A DNA stretch of 64,000 nt. It comes from Xiphias gladius (lineage: Eukaryota; Chordata; Actinopteri; Istiophoriformes; Xiphiidae). The stretch's first letter is position 1; every line of letters starts with the position of its first letter. The translations under genes were made by a program, and so were the position numbers. The stretch lies in NCBI RefSeq assembly GCF_016859285.1, contig NC_053414.1, positions 7,002,017 to 7,066,016 of the forward strand. Reading direction: 5' to 3'. The notes beneath the pieces were generated by a model. It did not search any database, was not told the DNA's origin, and saw only the letters and a list, made by a program, of their open reading frames with translations. This document shows, piece after piece, positions 48,703-61,688 of the stretch.

Positions 48703-49775
48703 AAAATGGTAAAGCTAACCAAAAGCTTTTGGCCAGACACATTGATCCAAAGGCATACAGAGAGACAAGGAACATGGGATTCTTGAATGTGGGACATCTG
48801 ACTCTGTGGACAAATGCTGAGGAATCAACGGAGGTGATGGACACTGCCGCTGTGTTCGATGAACGGCTTCAGAGAAAGTCACCTGTCCTGCTCCAGAGCT
48901 GCCGCAGAGCGTCCAGCTTCATGGATTTGATAAAAGTGCAATCTTACGAACTCCTTGGATTGGAAGATGTTTGTCACACTAAACACTGGACTTAATTTGT
49001 ATGAACCACAAATCCCATTAACGTGGATCGACGGAAGCTTACCAGATGTCCGAGGCTAGGCCGGTGGTCTCTCCTTGCAGTTGGCAGCCATTGATTGGCT
49101 CCTTTAACACTTGTGACTTCCAGCTCAACTACTGATTGGTGAACCTGACTATGACTTGGACTAAGAAGTCATCATCTGGGGCTAAATGTGGTGCTCAAGT
49201 TGTATCTGTAGACGTGGAGAACTGGATTTCTACACTGGGATGATAACTGGAAACTGGAGAGCGTAGCTCAGGCCTCAATGCCAAACATTACTGTTATCTT
49301 ACGATGTCTGAATCTAACTTTATCTAACACTGGGGTAGCCATACACTGATCATACTACACTGACTTTAGAGAAGTGCTCTGCCGTGTACTGTAGCTTAAT
49401 GTACTGGATAATATCGATAACCTGCTCAGTTTGTACTACTGCCAGATCAAAATGGAATAACAACCAAATGCCTGTCTAGATAACATGCTATGAATATCCA
49501 CATTAAAGCAAGTCTTAAAGACCTGGCTTTTAGAGATTGCTGTGAGCCTGTTATAGCCAACACTGTATGTATAAATGCTTTTAGAAAATGATATCTGGGG
49601 GAAAAGGAAAAACTTTATTTCTTAACTTATTTAAAAAAGGAGGATATGAAGTCCTCCAGTTCTCAAGTGTAATTATTGTTGCAAACGTTTCAGATTATAA
49701 TTATTGGTTGTACAACTGTTACTGTTATGAATGTTATTTTTAATATAAAATAAAAATGTTCAACGAATATACAGT
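48703..49775 (+). other. pdgfb: pdgfb exon 7: 3' UTR
   Basis: The acceptor is TTTTTCTCTTACAG/AAAATGG at 48702/48703. No PDGF-like coding sequence follows, which fits the noncoding seventh exon of PDGFB. The right end is set from the AATAAA at 49749. An ATTAAA at about 49502 could be a weaker proximal signal. Small ORFs inside it have no recognisable product. Confidence 0.75.
49749..49754 (+). terminator. Poly(A) signal AATAAA of pdgfb
   Basis: AATAAA is followed by a plausible cleavage region and, from about 49815, by TG-rich sequence (tcgtgtgtttatgtgtttg) that resembles a downstream element. It lies about 1.05 kb into exon 7. Confidence 0.7.
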
Positions 49776-51337
49776 TCATTTATAGTCGTCTCTACTCTTG
49801 TTTCAAATTTTATTTTCGTGTGTTTATGTGTTTGAGTTTGCATGCATGTGTGTATCTGTGTGATTAAGCGTTAAATGGGCATGTAAATGCATGCACATTG
49901 GTGCATGCGCATGCATTTACATGTGTGTTTAGTTGTGTACATGCGCTCCCACGGTGAACCTGTCTGCTAATCTTTGCCCTATGACTGCACGCCCTGCAGC
50001 TCTGTCACGCAAACCGAGGTAGGGGTCAGCAGAAATGTCCAGTTGCTATAGCAACTCGTAGACGGACACGTCAACAGAGAAGTATCGTATGGTGAAAGAG
50101 AGACGAGGGAGGGAGGGTGTCAGTCCAGGAATGAACCGAAGATGAACGACAGAGTGGGAGAGGGAGAGAGAAGGAGAAGGCCCAGCTAGGGGGTGGAGTG
50201 AGACGAAACATCACAGCAAAGTGAGAAGGCGAGAAGGGCGGCAGGGACAGAAAAAAATAAATGAAATGTCAATAGGGTTAAAAAAGAAACTGGGCTAAAA
50301 GAATATATGCATATGATGGAGAAAAATAAAGAAGCAAAGAGAGCAAGGCAGAGACCTGTCATAAAGTAAGAGAGACAGTCTAAATGTCATTCTGTTGTGT
50401 AACGGGGTTTCCCCTGCAGAGCTAAATCGGTCAGCAGATTCTCTTCTTTGAGAATGATGACTCAGCGTGTGCTTTGCCGGGCCTTGTGGTCCATAAACAC
50501 ATCTAAACACACAAACACACCCACTTTAATAACGTGTGAAAATGGCAGAAATCGCGTTATTCAGTTTGATGGCATATTAGGGGCAGTCTGAGGGGATCAT
50601 CGTGAAAAAGCGAGCGTTTTTTAATTCTCTTATAGTACTAAAATTATTTTATGGCAATTTTACACTGTGTGGCCAAGAATCTAAAACACAAGGAAGAAGT
50701 GATGCAAAAGAGCCTCTCTGCTTTCTGAAGGGCTGTTGGATGCAGGCCAGTACATTCACAAGTCATATCACAGGGTTTAATTATGAGTCACAGTGAAATA
50801 GATGATACCAGAAAACTCTTAATTGTGAAATCAAACACAGAGATGCCAGCGGCTGTTCTAGAGTGGCAGCAAATACCAAGGAGAAGGAAGAAAGTAAAAG
50901 GAAGAAGATGACAGGACTTATATCCGATGCTGTTTTTAAAGCAATAAAGATTCACCAAAAGCATTGGTACGTTTGTTCCTCAAATGAAACAAGGAAACTG
51001 GATGGAGAAATATTAGTGGTTTTGAGCAGCAGATGGGGAGTTTGGTTCTCGCAGCCATCCATAATATTCGAAAAAGCCACCCCATCACACTTAAACAACA
51101 AAAGACTGCGCCGTAAAATCCTTTACCTGGTACCTGTAATTTTATTCGTTTCAGCGATACTTTTATTTTTTACTTGGTTTACCGGTGGTTCGAATAAAGG
51201 TAGGACAAAACATAAAGTATGGTGGGAATGAATAAAGTTAAACGGTAAAAAAAAATGCACCTCAAAGCAACATATAAAAAGGTAACGCATGTTGTTAACT
51301 AGAGGTAGAGTCAACCGGACTGTTCATCCAGTTTGTA

Positions 51338-51545
51338 CAGTGATGGAAAGTAACTTAGTATATTTGTTCAAGTACTGTTCTCGAGTACTGGAGGTACCTG
51401 TACTTCACCTGAGTATTTCCATTCTCTGCTACTTAATAATTCTAATTCACCACATTTTAGGAGGAAATATTGTACTTTCTACTCTACTACATTTATTTGA
51501 TGACCTAAGTTACTAGTTACTTTGCAGGTTCAGGTTAATAATTAC
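51338..51545 (+). repeat. MITE/hAT-like interspersed repeat
   Basis: The order GTGATGGAAAGTAACTTAGT, TTCAAGTACTGT, CCTGAGTATTTCCATT and CTACTACATTTATTTGA, ending GTTACTAGTTACTTTGCAG, matches a very common fish repeat rich in AAGTA/TACTT. Confidence 0.7.
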
Positions 51546-51596
51546 AGGAATGTGTGAAATATTTGGAAAAAATCAGAAAATAAATTGCAACATATT

Positions 51597-51640
51597 ATAA
51601 TAAGATAAAGATTTTATTGATCCCGACGGTGAAGTCATAA
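51597..51640 (+). repeat. Retroelement 3'-end fragment
   Basis: TAAGATAAAGATTTTATTGATCCC followed by GGTGAAG resembles the conserved tail of fish retroelements. A related fragment lies at 10623-10700. Confidence 0.5.
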
Positions 51641-53799
51641 GCTACCCAGCAGGATATCAAGTAATTAAAATTAGCCCCATCTTAACCAGCTGCAACATTC
51701 AAATGATGAACACTGTTAATGCGTCAATAATTAAAATCCATGAATAAAACACACATTATAGAGAATGTCAATATGGGGCTTTTTTTTTTTTGGTCAGATA
51801 CCAGCCATTCTGCCTATGAGAACACACAACGTACTCTTGGCCTGAAGGATAATTCTGGTTTATTACGACTCGGGTTTTATTTTCGTAGCCCTGACCACCA
51901 TGCCCCCATTTATCAGTTACAACAAAACCGTACTCGTCAAAATGACAGCGCAGCAACATCACCACAACAGAGTCCAGCAGGTGCAAGCAACACCAGCCGT
52001 CGGACAGCGAGACAGGTTATAAACAAGCCGACCGTGTTGCCATGTTCGCAGAGCCGTTCAAATAACTTGGTGAGTACAATGGTGTTATTGATGATAGGAA
52101 TGAGAATAAAACCCATGTGGTAATAAACGCTCACTGATTGGCTTTTCCCCCTCCTGTCCTGAGATGCTCTCTTGTGGATTGAGAAAATTCTCTCACCACT
52201 TTTGCTGACCAAACCCTTTCAAAACCACACTGCATAGTGTCAAAAATACATGGTCATCAAGATAAATTCTAGACCGTTTTTCTTAGTTCCTCTAAAGTTG
52301 ACTTGTTTTTTTTTTAAGGTTTCCAGCAAACAGCAGGACGATGTGCATCTTTATTCTTCTCGTTTCTTCTCAACTATCATGTTATCTTCCTGGTTGTGAG
52401 TATGGTGTTTTGTTCTCTCCTTTTCTTTTCTTTTCTGCTCTTCTTCTATCTCCTGTCTTCATTCTCCTCTCCTTAAATAACTTCCATCTACTTCTAGAAT
52501 TTCCCTTCTCTTCTCGTTCTCTTCTCTTCTCTACTCTCTTTTCCTCTCCTCTTCTGCTGTAAGTCATGACCCTGTGGTTTGGTCCAGCAGCCAATGGGCA
52601 TCTAGGTGTGAGGTTGTGTGGTGTAATGAACCGGTGAGGGTGAGCCAGAGTTCAACCAGGTCACAGGGGCCAGACAGACTCTCTGCTGCCATGATGTGTG
52701 CGCGCAAAATGCAGAAGTGAGCATGTGCACTTGGCCGCCGGCCATACCTGCAGTGTCCCTCTGACGACTGTGTGTGACTTTATCCCTGTGTTGCGAAACA
52801 AACGGAGAGTGTGTCTTCTGGCACGGTGTCCCCATGTGAGCGGCTTAATGAGCCGGTAGCTGGCAGCCAATCACGGTCACCGGCGACCTCCGAGGTCACA
52901 CCAAGGCGTTGTGTGTAAACAGTGCGACTGGCCCGCCTACATCTCGCGCACACCTGACAAGATGCGCACGATGCGGAGGTGAGGTCACAGCGGTTAGGGC
53001 ACAATTTTAGCAGATAAAGACACACAGATGTTTACATGCGTATATGCAGACAAGTTATACACACGCAGACACACCTTCCTGACTCACCACTATGTACGTT
53101 TATGTTTATGTGTGTGTGAGATCTTATCCCTTTCAGCTGAGCGGAGACACGACATGATTCCACGGAAACTAATCCACCTTGAGCTGATTAAAGCTGAACA
53201 TGCACTCACAAGACAAACACACAAACACACACACACCCAGGTCTGTGTCTTATCTTAATTGCATTTTTTTTTTTTTTGCTCAAATATTTCACACATTTTT
53301 GTAAAATCAGCATAGTTATCTGAAGTTTCAACAGCAGGGCAAAAAAAAAACAAAAAAAAAACTGAAGCAAGTCAAGAAGTTAAGGCAAAATGCAGTTAAA
53401 ACAAAAAGCAGATAAATGGGTGCAGACTTAGTCAAAACCGGGGTAAACGTTCTGTTAAACACATCTTGAGAAGAGGTAAAAGAGATGACCCTCACTTGGT
53501 TTTTACATGAGAAAAGAAGGTGCATAGCTTCATTACATCAAAGAGGTTCTTCATGGTTTGTTTAGAGAGATTCACTGGTGACAAGAGTGATTACCTTACA
53601 TAAATTCAGATTAGAATTTAGTTGAATGTAGGAATCAAAACCTGCTGGAAGTCACAGGTCACCACCAGGTAGTCACAGGTCGAAAATGGGCTGTGGGCCC
53701 CTCAGTTGCTCCTGCCCAGCTTTTTAAGTCACTGAAGGCCGCTGACAACAGTGGCCATTCATTCTGCAATGCTGTGCTTGCATGTTTGGTGTAAAAGCC

Positions 53800-54075
53800 C
53801 AGTGACTCAGCTAACCAGACCCACTCAAGCAGGATGTCTCATAGCCTCTGGTCCCTGATAGTAAACGCTCCGTCAATCCGGGACCTTGGTCTGGACCCTA
53901 TCAGAGGATCTCGAGGAATGTGTAGTCTCATTATGACTTACAATTTATGCAGTGCAACTTAGCCAAGAGCCGTAACGTTCTTTAAAGGTTGAAGTCAAAA
54001 TCCTAAAGTTGATCATGAAACAGACGGACAGTGTGTGTAAGGAGGCTGAGGTAAGAGTAAGGTTAATCCACTTGT
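53800..54075 (+). repeat. LINE-tail-like interspersed repeat
   Basis: Contains GCCTCTGGTCCCTGATAGT, CGGGACCTTGGTCTGGAC and TTTAAAGGTTGAAGTCAAAAT, a sequence block I recognise from many copies in percomorph genomes. No intact frame. Confidence 0.6.
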
Positions 54076-55374
54076 TAATTTTAGTTAAAAATCTGGCAAA
54101 AGCTCCTCGCATTACAAGTAAAATGTGCATTGCAACCAATTAAACAATGAATTGAGGATTCAGTTCAAATTAAATTGTTGTGGTGATCCTCAATATTTTA
54201 ATGAACGCAAGACTGAACTAGCCAAACAATGTGATTTCCGTTCTCTGTGATGATTTTGAAGCAGAGACATGGATTTTGTCCTTGTGCCCAATAGCGGCCC
54301 ACAATCCCACAGTTTCCAAACCCCCCACCTTTCTCTTCTGCTTAGTGTTGGCGTTTGGAAACTCAAGTGAAATGAGTAGGCATTTTGTGATTCAGCACGC
54401 GGGATGGCTCCTACGGACCAATAACAAGAAGAATTTGTGGTTTGCTGCGATTTACCTGAGAACAGTATTTGGTATCTAGTTCCTTCTACATCCACCAGAC
54501 GGTCACACAGAGAGCCCCACGTACCAGCCAGTAGCAAGGCCGTCAGGTCTCTCGGTGGAAGAACAGGCGGGTATCATTAACGTACAGTGATGCACGCTGT
54601 TGTCGAATAAAAAATAAAAATAAATCTGTGTAAGAGTGAGATCACACCTACCGTTTGTTTCTTTGGTCCGAATCTGAACCACACAGGAAACATTTTAATT
54701 TGGATGGTTCACTCTTTTTTGTTTTAATTCCAAGCAAAACACATTTTGTGATTGAAAAGTCACTTGATGTCACACTTAATTAATTTTTTGGACAGACTTT
54801 CAGTAAACCATTCGTCCTGGGGTTTGAGATTTGGGCTCAGTCTGCCTCTTATTGTGACAGACTGTGTCAATATTATCTGTCTGTCCCAATGGGGAAGTGA
54901 ATCTCCCTCACTCCGTTTGTTTCGCTCTCTGGAGGAAACCCAGATGACCATCCCACCCCACTCCACCCCAATGACAGCACACGTACACACACACACACAC
55001 GCACACACACTCACAGACACACTGTCTTCCTCTACCACAATGGTGTTGTCATGTGGTGAGAGTGTGTTTGTATGGGCAGAGCTGGTAGTTTGGTCTCCCT
55101 CTTGTTTGCTGTGGGGGTGTTGTGGCTCCATGTGCGGCCTTGTCTAGCCCTCCCACACTTTGTCCTCAGTCCACCCTCTGTCTCAGGACACACACATGCA
55201 CACCCATGTGCACATTATTCTGAAAACTCATTTGCAGGTTTGACTCTCAAACACCAAGACAACTAGAAGACACATTCTGGCCTTGCTATGGACACTAGCT
55301 GAGGAGCTGGATTTGACTGTTACGACTACATGCTCCAGCACTTACCTTAAACTTGAGCTGTTTTTACATCTTTT

Positions 55375-56110
55375 GGGACAAGTGAAAGTCAAGTTTCAAG
55401 TCTTGTCAAAGAAAGTCTCAAGTCAAGTTCTAAGTTTCTGAGTGCAAGTTAAGTCACAGGCATTTGTAAGTCAGTTGCAGATCTCAGGTCTCTGAATGAC
55501 GATCATTAAACTAACATGGCAGTGGTTTAATACATAGCTGAGACCAAGTCTTTACAATGCAAAGGCCTAAAAATTAGATGTGCGGTCATGAAAGGCTTGT
55601 CTGTTGCTGTCTTTCGTATTGCTTTGGAATTTTACTAGGTCAAAACCTTTTTGCTTCAGGCCTTGAAGGGGTCAGGTCAAGTAAGGGAAGCATCGCAGAA
55701 GTCAAGTCCGATTCACGACTAAGGTCATTAATTTTTGCGACTCAGGTCTGATGAGAGTCCAGGTCTCATATCTAATTCTAACCTTTATCCTTAAACCAAG
55801 AATTAACCTCTTGAACAGCCCGCCCAAAATGTGCTCTCTGACAAACTCTTGACATTTGGGTTCTACCCCATAATGTACTGTAATGTAATGTAACAGCTTT
55901 GGCTACATCTCAGAGAACAATAAAGTGGCACATCCTCGGAAAAAACCGAGCTTTGACTTACAAAAACAAGTCAAAGCTCACAAAAGTCAAAGTCCTATTC
56001 GAATCTCAGGTCATTCATTTATGTGGCTTGGATATGATGAGTTCAAATCTCAAGTCTTGCCACCTCAAATGTTCCCTTGAAGAGCTGAAGACCGCCCAGA
56101 ATTACCTCAC
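55375..56110. repeat. TCAAGTC-rich dispersed repeat, copy 2
   Basis: Repeated AAGTCAAGT, CAGGTCTC and AAGTCCGATTC motifs. TTTGGAATTTTACTAGGTC and CAGGCCTTGAAGGGGTCAGG match copy 1. Confidence 0.5.
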
Positions 56111-57713
56111 TTTCCAAAAATGTCCAAACTAAAGTGATCGGATCCTCCCAAAGATTGTACAAATAAGTACAGAAGCACATGTACAAAGTACTTCAGCTGT
56201 TGCTCTTGCTCCGTATTTGTCATCATTCTACTTTTTCACACAATAGCTTGGTACTCAGCCTTCCTGCACATCATCCTGCCCATTTTCCTGTTATTATCTT
56301 ACAGGGAGCTGAAGTCATAATTGCCGGACTGTATATGTGTGAGAGAGAAAATCAAAAGAGATAAAGATAATTTCCTCTTGCAGTTATCTGTCACTCTCAA
56401 AATCAATGTTGTCTCCCTCAATGAGAGGTTCAACTCTCTTGCTACATTTCTGCACATAGTGGGACGTCATCCAAGTATGACGTTAAAAGCATTTAAAGAA
56501 TTTTCTTTTTTTACTTTTTACCTTGTGCAAGGTGTCATAATGAATACATTTTTTGTCCATAGGGAAATTAACTTTCCTCCACAGTGAGCTCAGTTCACAA
56601 GGTCCGAGTAGGGTGTTGACCGTGCCTTCATGCTCGGTCTGAAAATACTTGAAGAGAGTTTATTTGCTCTGGGACACTAAGTCAGTTGTTCATTAACCCT
56701 GATTTTCAGTCCTTGGGAAAACGCTGGACTGTGCGCTGGAGCCAGCAGATCCCAAGGACAGTTAGCAGTATTTTAAGAATCCGTTTATTTGTCCCAGATC
56801 TCTTGGTTACGGTAACTAGGTATTAGCTCATTTCCAGATATCCAGCGAGGTTTACAGAAGTGAAACAAGAAGTGCATGTTTGTCCATTTCTTCTTCCCGT
56901 CCTGTTGTTCACAAAGAAGTGCTAAGATCCATTTTTTTTCCCTCCTGTATTCCTGCATTTTTTTCATCAAACTCTACTCACCACACTGCTCTGTACTTGT
57001 CCTTCACATAAAAACAAGAGGGAAGCAACATAGAAAGAGGAACGATTCTTTCTTTCTAACCAGAACTATATTTGTCTCTGGTTTCTTGGGGGATGTGGTG
57101 TAACGTGGTGCCCGTGTTGCAACACTTTGCATATACTCACATCCTCAAAACACAAACACACACACACATTTTCCCGATGGTCTGCTGTGAAGAAGTCTCA
57201 CCATAAAAACATTATGTGACTTAATAACTGAAAATGACCTCAAACCATGGTGATATCATGGTGATGGTCACTTTCTATAGAAATTGAGTCTATTTTTGTG
57301 AGTGTGCATTTTAAAAATCTGAAAAAGAAATGTGATAGCATAAGAAAACCTAATAACATATTTAATCACAAAATATTATTCAAATATTAATCACAAAAAA
57401 TATGATATTGTCAGTAATTCTTTCTGTTGGAGGAGTGAGAACTTTGTCAGTTAAAATTTCAAAAATATGAATTCATACAAATTGCCTTCCAAATGCATCT
57501 ATCGATAAAAACAAAACAAAAAACATCTCCACCAGTAAACACAACTGAGAAGCTCGGCAGGGATACTTTTGCACCCACCTTGAGATTTAAACTAATACTG
57601 TGTTTTTTTTCACCACTAAATATACAAATGTTGCGTTTTGCAGCATTAACTGGTTTTAATGTCCCATGACCAATTTAGACCTGGGTTGTACAGAATGTTC
57701 TGACATTTTTATA

Positions 57714-58500
57714 TACACAATATGGCCAAAATGCGGACACCCCCTTTTCACATGCGTGCGTACTTTTATTCTGGGGCAGATTTTCATGGTTTGGGCTAAA
57801 GCCCTTTGTTCCAATGAAGGGGAAATCGCAGTGCCACAGCATACAATTGTATTCGAGACAGGAGTGTGTTTTCAGCTTTGCGCAGCACTTTGAGGAAGGC
57901 CCTTTCCTGTTTCAACATGACAATGTTCATGTGCGCATTTTTGTGTTTTTAGTCTGGGTTTGAGAGTTTGGTGCAGAAGAATGTGACTGGCCCGCACAGA
58001 GCCCCGGCCTCAACCACATCCAACACGTCTGGGATGAACTGGGTTGCCAACTGCTGGCCAGGCCTTTTTGCGCCACATCGGTTTCCAACCTCGGCGCTCT
58101 GTTCGCGCTGCTGCTGTTAATGAGCCCTAACTCCACCTCAGCATCCGCCTGCATGGTCCCTAGGATGAACTTATCATCGGCCCCCACTTCCTGCTGTGCT
58201 GGTTTTAGTGTTTCCTTGTAAGGAGTGACGAGGACGGAGCCTTAACGCCAAACATCAACACTGCACATATTCTACGGTCAAATAATAATCTATGCCATCA
58301 CGTGAGTTGGCCGACTGAAATGCTCTTGTGGCTGGATGGGAGCAAATCCCTGCAGCCAGGTTCCAAAATGTACTGGAAAGCTTCCCAGAAGAGTGGAGCT
58401 GTTATAGCTGCAGATTAACGCCCATGCTTATAAAAAAAAAAAAAAGATGTTCAACAATCATTCATGGGTGTAATGATAACATGTCCACGTTATTCTATAT
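57714..58500 (+). mobile_element. Tc1/mariner-superfamily transposon relic
   Basis: It starts with a terminal-repeat-like CACAATATGGCCAAAA and ends in a degraded inverted counterpart (ATGTCCACGTTATTCTATA). Interior plus-strand fragments are transposase-like: FQHDN at about 57918, and WPAQSPGLNHIQHVWDEL from about 57989, the C-terminal signature of IS630/Tc1 DDE transposases. The final acid of the usual NPIE motif reads Q here. Frames are broken and the 5' half of a transposase is missing. About 200 bp (roughly 58090-58315) between transposase-like parts do not fit and look inserted. Confidence 0.8.
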
Positions 58501-58945
58501 CATCTTCATCAGTGATGATCAGATGCTTAATTTTCCTTACACTTTGCTCCCTCTTCGTTACCCACTCACCTCCTCGTCACTCGCTCTCTGCCCGTTATCA
58601 GTCCGACCTAACACTCAGCGCTCTCACTCTGTAATGACCCCGATCTCTCTCCCGCACTCTCTGTCACTCTCTAATCCGCTGTTGTCCTCACCGGCCCAGT
58701 GATTATGATGTCGTAGCTCTGATGCCCTGTCATACCCGTTCCTTATAGGACGTGTGTGTGTGCATGTGGTGTCCCATTTTCTGATTGAGTGTGCGTGTGT
58801 GTGTGTGTTTCCTCTTTGATTAAACAGTGTCCCGCGCCGATTCAATGTCAATGCAGTGGAAACTGGTGGAGGTGTGCTGCAGCCTTGGAGTCTTTAGCTC
58901 ATGTAAGAAGCCAGGTGTATCTGTTTATCACACACGGCGAATGCA

Positions 58946-58947
<2 letters not shown>

Positions 58948-59027
<80 letters not shown>
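58948..59027 (+). repeat. (CA)n microsatellite
   Basis: 80 bp of CA. Confidence 0.98.
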
Positions 59028-59029
<2 letters not shown>

Positions 59030-60811
59030 TACACCTACACATTCACATTAATGGGATCAACACAGACTGGGGTATGAAGACAAAGACTGACATCTTGACA
59101 GATTTGGCAAATGACTGTTGACCTGGAAACTGACTTATTGAGTCGAGAAGGAAATCACATTACTGCACAAAGCCACAATACCGAGCCAAAGTTACCAACT
59201 AATATCTCAGAACAATATTACACATTACAAAAACATGGAGAAAAATGGTGTAAAAATGTGTTTGAATATGTTATCAAACACAAGAAGGCGCTAATGGTAG
59301 TCATAATTTTTCCTCATGTTTTCCATGGTTGTTGGCAGCTCCTTCTTTTCACTTGCCATTAGGAAACTTCACCATGGGGATGTAAAATGTGGGATTAAAG
59401 AGGTATCATGCTGAATGTCTAACTTGCACAGACTGATTCATTTTTTCTGCACAGAGGACGGTGACATCTACTATGCAGAGTCTCGCCATTTCATTTCCCA
59501 GATATGAAGTAAAAGAGGATAATTTCTGATTCTGACAATTGCCTCGCCTCAAACAGACCATCGGCCATTCATCACTTCACCAGTGGACTTATCAGCCCTT
59601 CTCTCTTTCAGTTGTTATCTCGCTGTCTCTCTCTCCCTCGTTGACAGCTGAAAAATACGAGGACAGGCTTCTCACAAAGTCACAAGTCGACACTCAACAT
59701 CCTCTCTTTCTTTTGACCCCCTCCAGCAGTACCACCGCTCCCCCGTCTGTCTGCTTCTCTGGATGTTGACAATGGCATTTTCTGTGAGAAAGTGAGTAAG
59801 ACTCAAAGAATGTGAATGCCTGTGTGTGACTTTGTGTGTGTCCCCCTCCGTACTGTCACAGGCTGTCAGGGACAGAGAGAGGGACAGAGAGATGAGTCTG
59901 ACAAAATGACAGCAGGACTGTATTTCAGTCTCCCATTGTCGCCGACTTGGGGTCAGGAACCTGGTGTGACTGTCAAAAAGGAGAGAGAGAGAGAGAGAGG
60001 GGCAGTCAGAGAGAGAAAACAAAGCAAGGCTACTTTGAATGTGTGTGTGTGTGTGTGTGTGAGAGAGCACTGCAAAAAGGGCAATTCAAGAGAGTCGTAA
60101 TATTTTATACCCTGATTAAATTTAGTTTTAAGGGTTTTTAAAAAAAAAAATCTTGTTAAGTACATTTTGTATTTGAATATTAAACTTGGTTCAAGGTAAA
60201 TGGTCTTGATTTTCCCAAGTAAGGTATTTTATATTTACAATTTTCAGCTGATGCTTGAAAGTGGACACAAAAAAAAAAAAAGTCAGAGAAGTGGACTGTA
60301 AAGTTGTCGCATTAAAGCTGTAGTAACTGTTTTTTCGGCCACAGTTACTACAGCAGCAGATCAAATTGACATATCATCACCGAATAGAGTTCTTATAATA
60401 AATGTGTTGGCAAACAGTTGCCTACTCACACGTCCAACACACAAAGAACAGCATTAGAACAACCTGGAGTCGTTTTTCTGTCCACTTGATCAATATAAGT
60501 CCAATATGAACTTTCCTTTTAGCTCTGTTTTGGTCTCCACTCACTCCTGAATAAAATATCGTGGTCTTCAACCACTTGATGTTCCACGATCCTCACCAGC
60601 TATTAGCTAACTTTGTCTGCCATTTGGTGCTAGGGAGGTAGCGCACATTGGGTTTGTCAAAGAGTATTTGTTGCCTGTTCCTGAAGGAAATTAAGTTTTG
60701 TGAATCAGAAAATCAACTATAGGGCTGAAAGACACTGAACTAGTCCATAGAGCTGAGGGGAACAGTGGAGTTGGATATAAAAATTTCTCATTGTTAATAC
60801 AAAAAAAGATT

Positions 60812-60915
60812 AATAACCGGGGATGCACCAATCTGATCCGCTGGGTCGGTGTTAGCCCCAGCACTGACCTTATTAAGTGACCAGACTTGGCCGATCCACT
60901 TGAAATACTCAGATG
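60812..60915 (+). repeat. hAT/MITE-like fragment
   Basis: Starts GGGGATGCACCAATCTGATCC and continues with a degraded GTCGGTG...CACTGACC block. This resembles the terminal part of a widespread vertebrate non-autonomous DNA transposon. Confidence 0.55.
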
Positions 60916-60971
60916 TTTTTTGCTCTGCTCCATTCATTTGCTGTGGTAAGCTAATGTTGATATCTTTAGAT

Positions 60972-61391
60972 GTTGTTTCTCATCACTTTCTGCAAGTTTC
61001 TAAAATCAATATTTGCCTTTAGAACAGCATCTATTCTCCTCGCTACACCTGCTCACAGATTTTCAAGGCACTTGTTAGGTAGGTTCTTCCAGCATCTTGG
61101 AGAACTTGCCACAGTTCTTCTGTCTCAGTGTCTTCTGTCTCTTCATGTAATCCCAGACTGACACAGGGATGTTAAGATCTGGGCTCTGTGGGGGCCAGAC
61201 CGTCACTTGCAGGACTCCTTGTTCTCCTTGTCTCTGAGGATAGTTCTTTATGTCTCTGGCTGTATGTTTGGGCTTGCTGTCATGCTGTAGAATGCATTGA
61301 GGACAGATCAGACACCTCCCTGATGGTATTGCGGGATGGATAAGATTCTAAGCATCAAAAACTCCCTCATACTTTTGAACACTACTGTATG
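60972..61391 (-). mobile_element. Second Tc1-like transposase relic
   Basis: On the minus strand, broken frames contain LQHDSKPKHTARDI, WPPQSPDLN and VWDYMKRQKT, the catalytic-domain signature of Tc1-like transposases. The edge reads ...CTTTTGAACACTACTGTA on the plus strand at about 61370-61388, like a terminal repeat. The family differs from the relic at 57714-58500. Stops and indels make it inactive. Confidence 0.8.
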
Positions 61392-61642
61392 TACAGTATA
61401 CACAAGATAATTTCTCTATATATTTCACAATAGCTTATAGTATGTTGGCGCAGGGTCTGCATATGTGTATTTATGTTGGGGCAGAATTGTGTGTTTTGCA
61501 TCAGAGCAGTGTTTTCCAGCTCCTGAGAGAGGAAGTGCTACCTTAGCAACATGAGGAAAACACAGGAAGTACAAACTGCGTGCCTTGAATTCCAGCGTTT
61601 TCTTACACCAGTGATGGGGCGAGAGCCAAAACCAGAGAGAGC

Positions 61643-61644
<2 letters not shown>

Positions 61645-61685
<41 letters not shown>
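61645..61685 (+). repeat. (GA)n microsatellite
   Basis: About 41 bp of GA. A shorter one is at 41614-41638. Confidence 0.97.

Positions 61686-61688
<3 letters not shown>

Larger units (their letters stand above)
49776..57713. other. Intergenic block downstream of pdgfb, no gene recognised
   Basis: Purine-rich DNA at 50090-50350, repeats at 51338, 51597, 53800 and 55375, and chance frames. The frame at 50863-51231 has a hydrophobic stretch but starts at GTG in AT-rich DNA and matches nothing I know. Confidence 0.6.

Noticed and set aside
50863..51231. 122-codon frame with a hydrophobic segment
   Set aside because: Begins with GTG, first ATG later, AT-rich, no known family or splice context.
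54190..54537. 115-codon minus-strand frame
   Set aside because: No recognisable domain and no splice context. Probably chance or repeat-derived.
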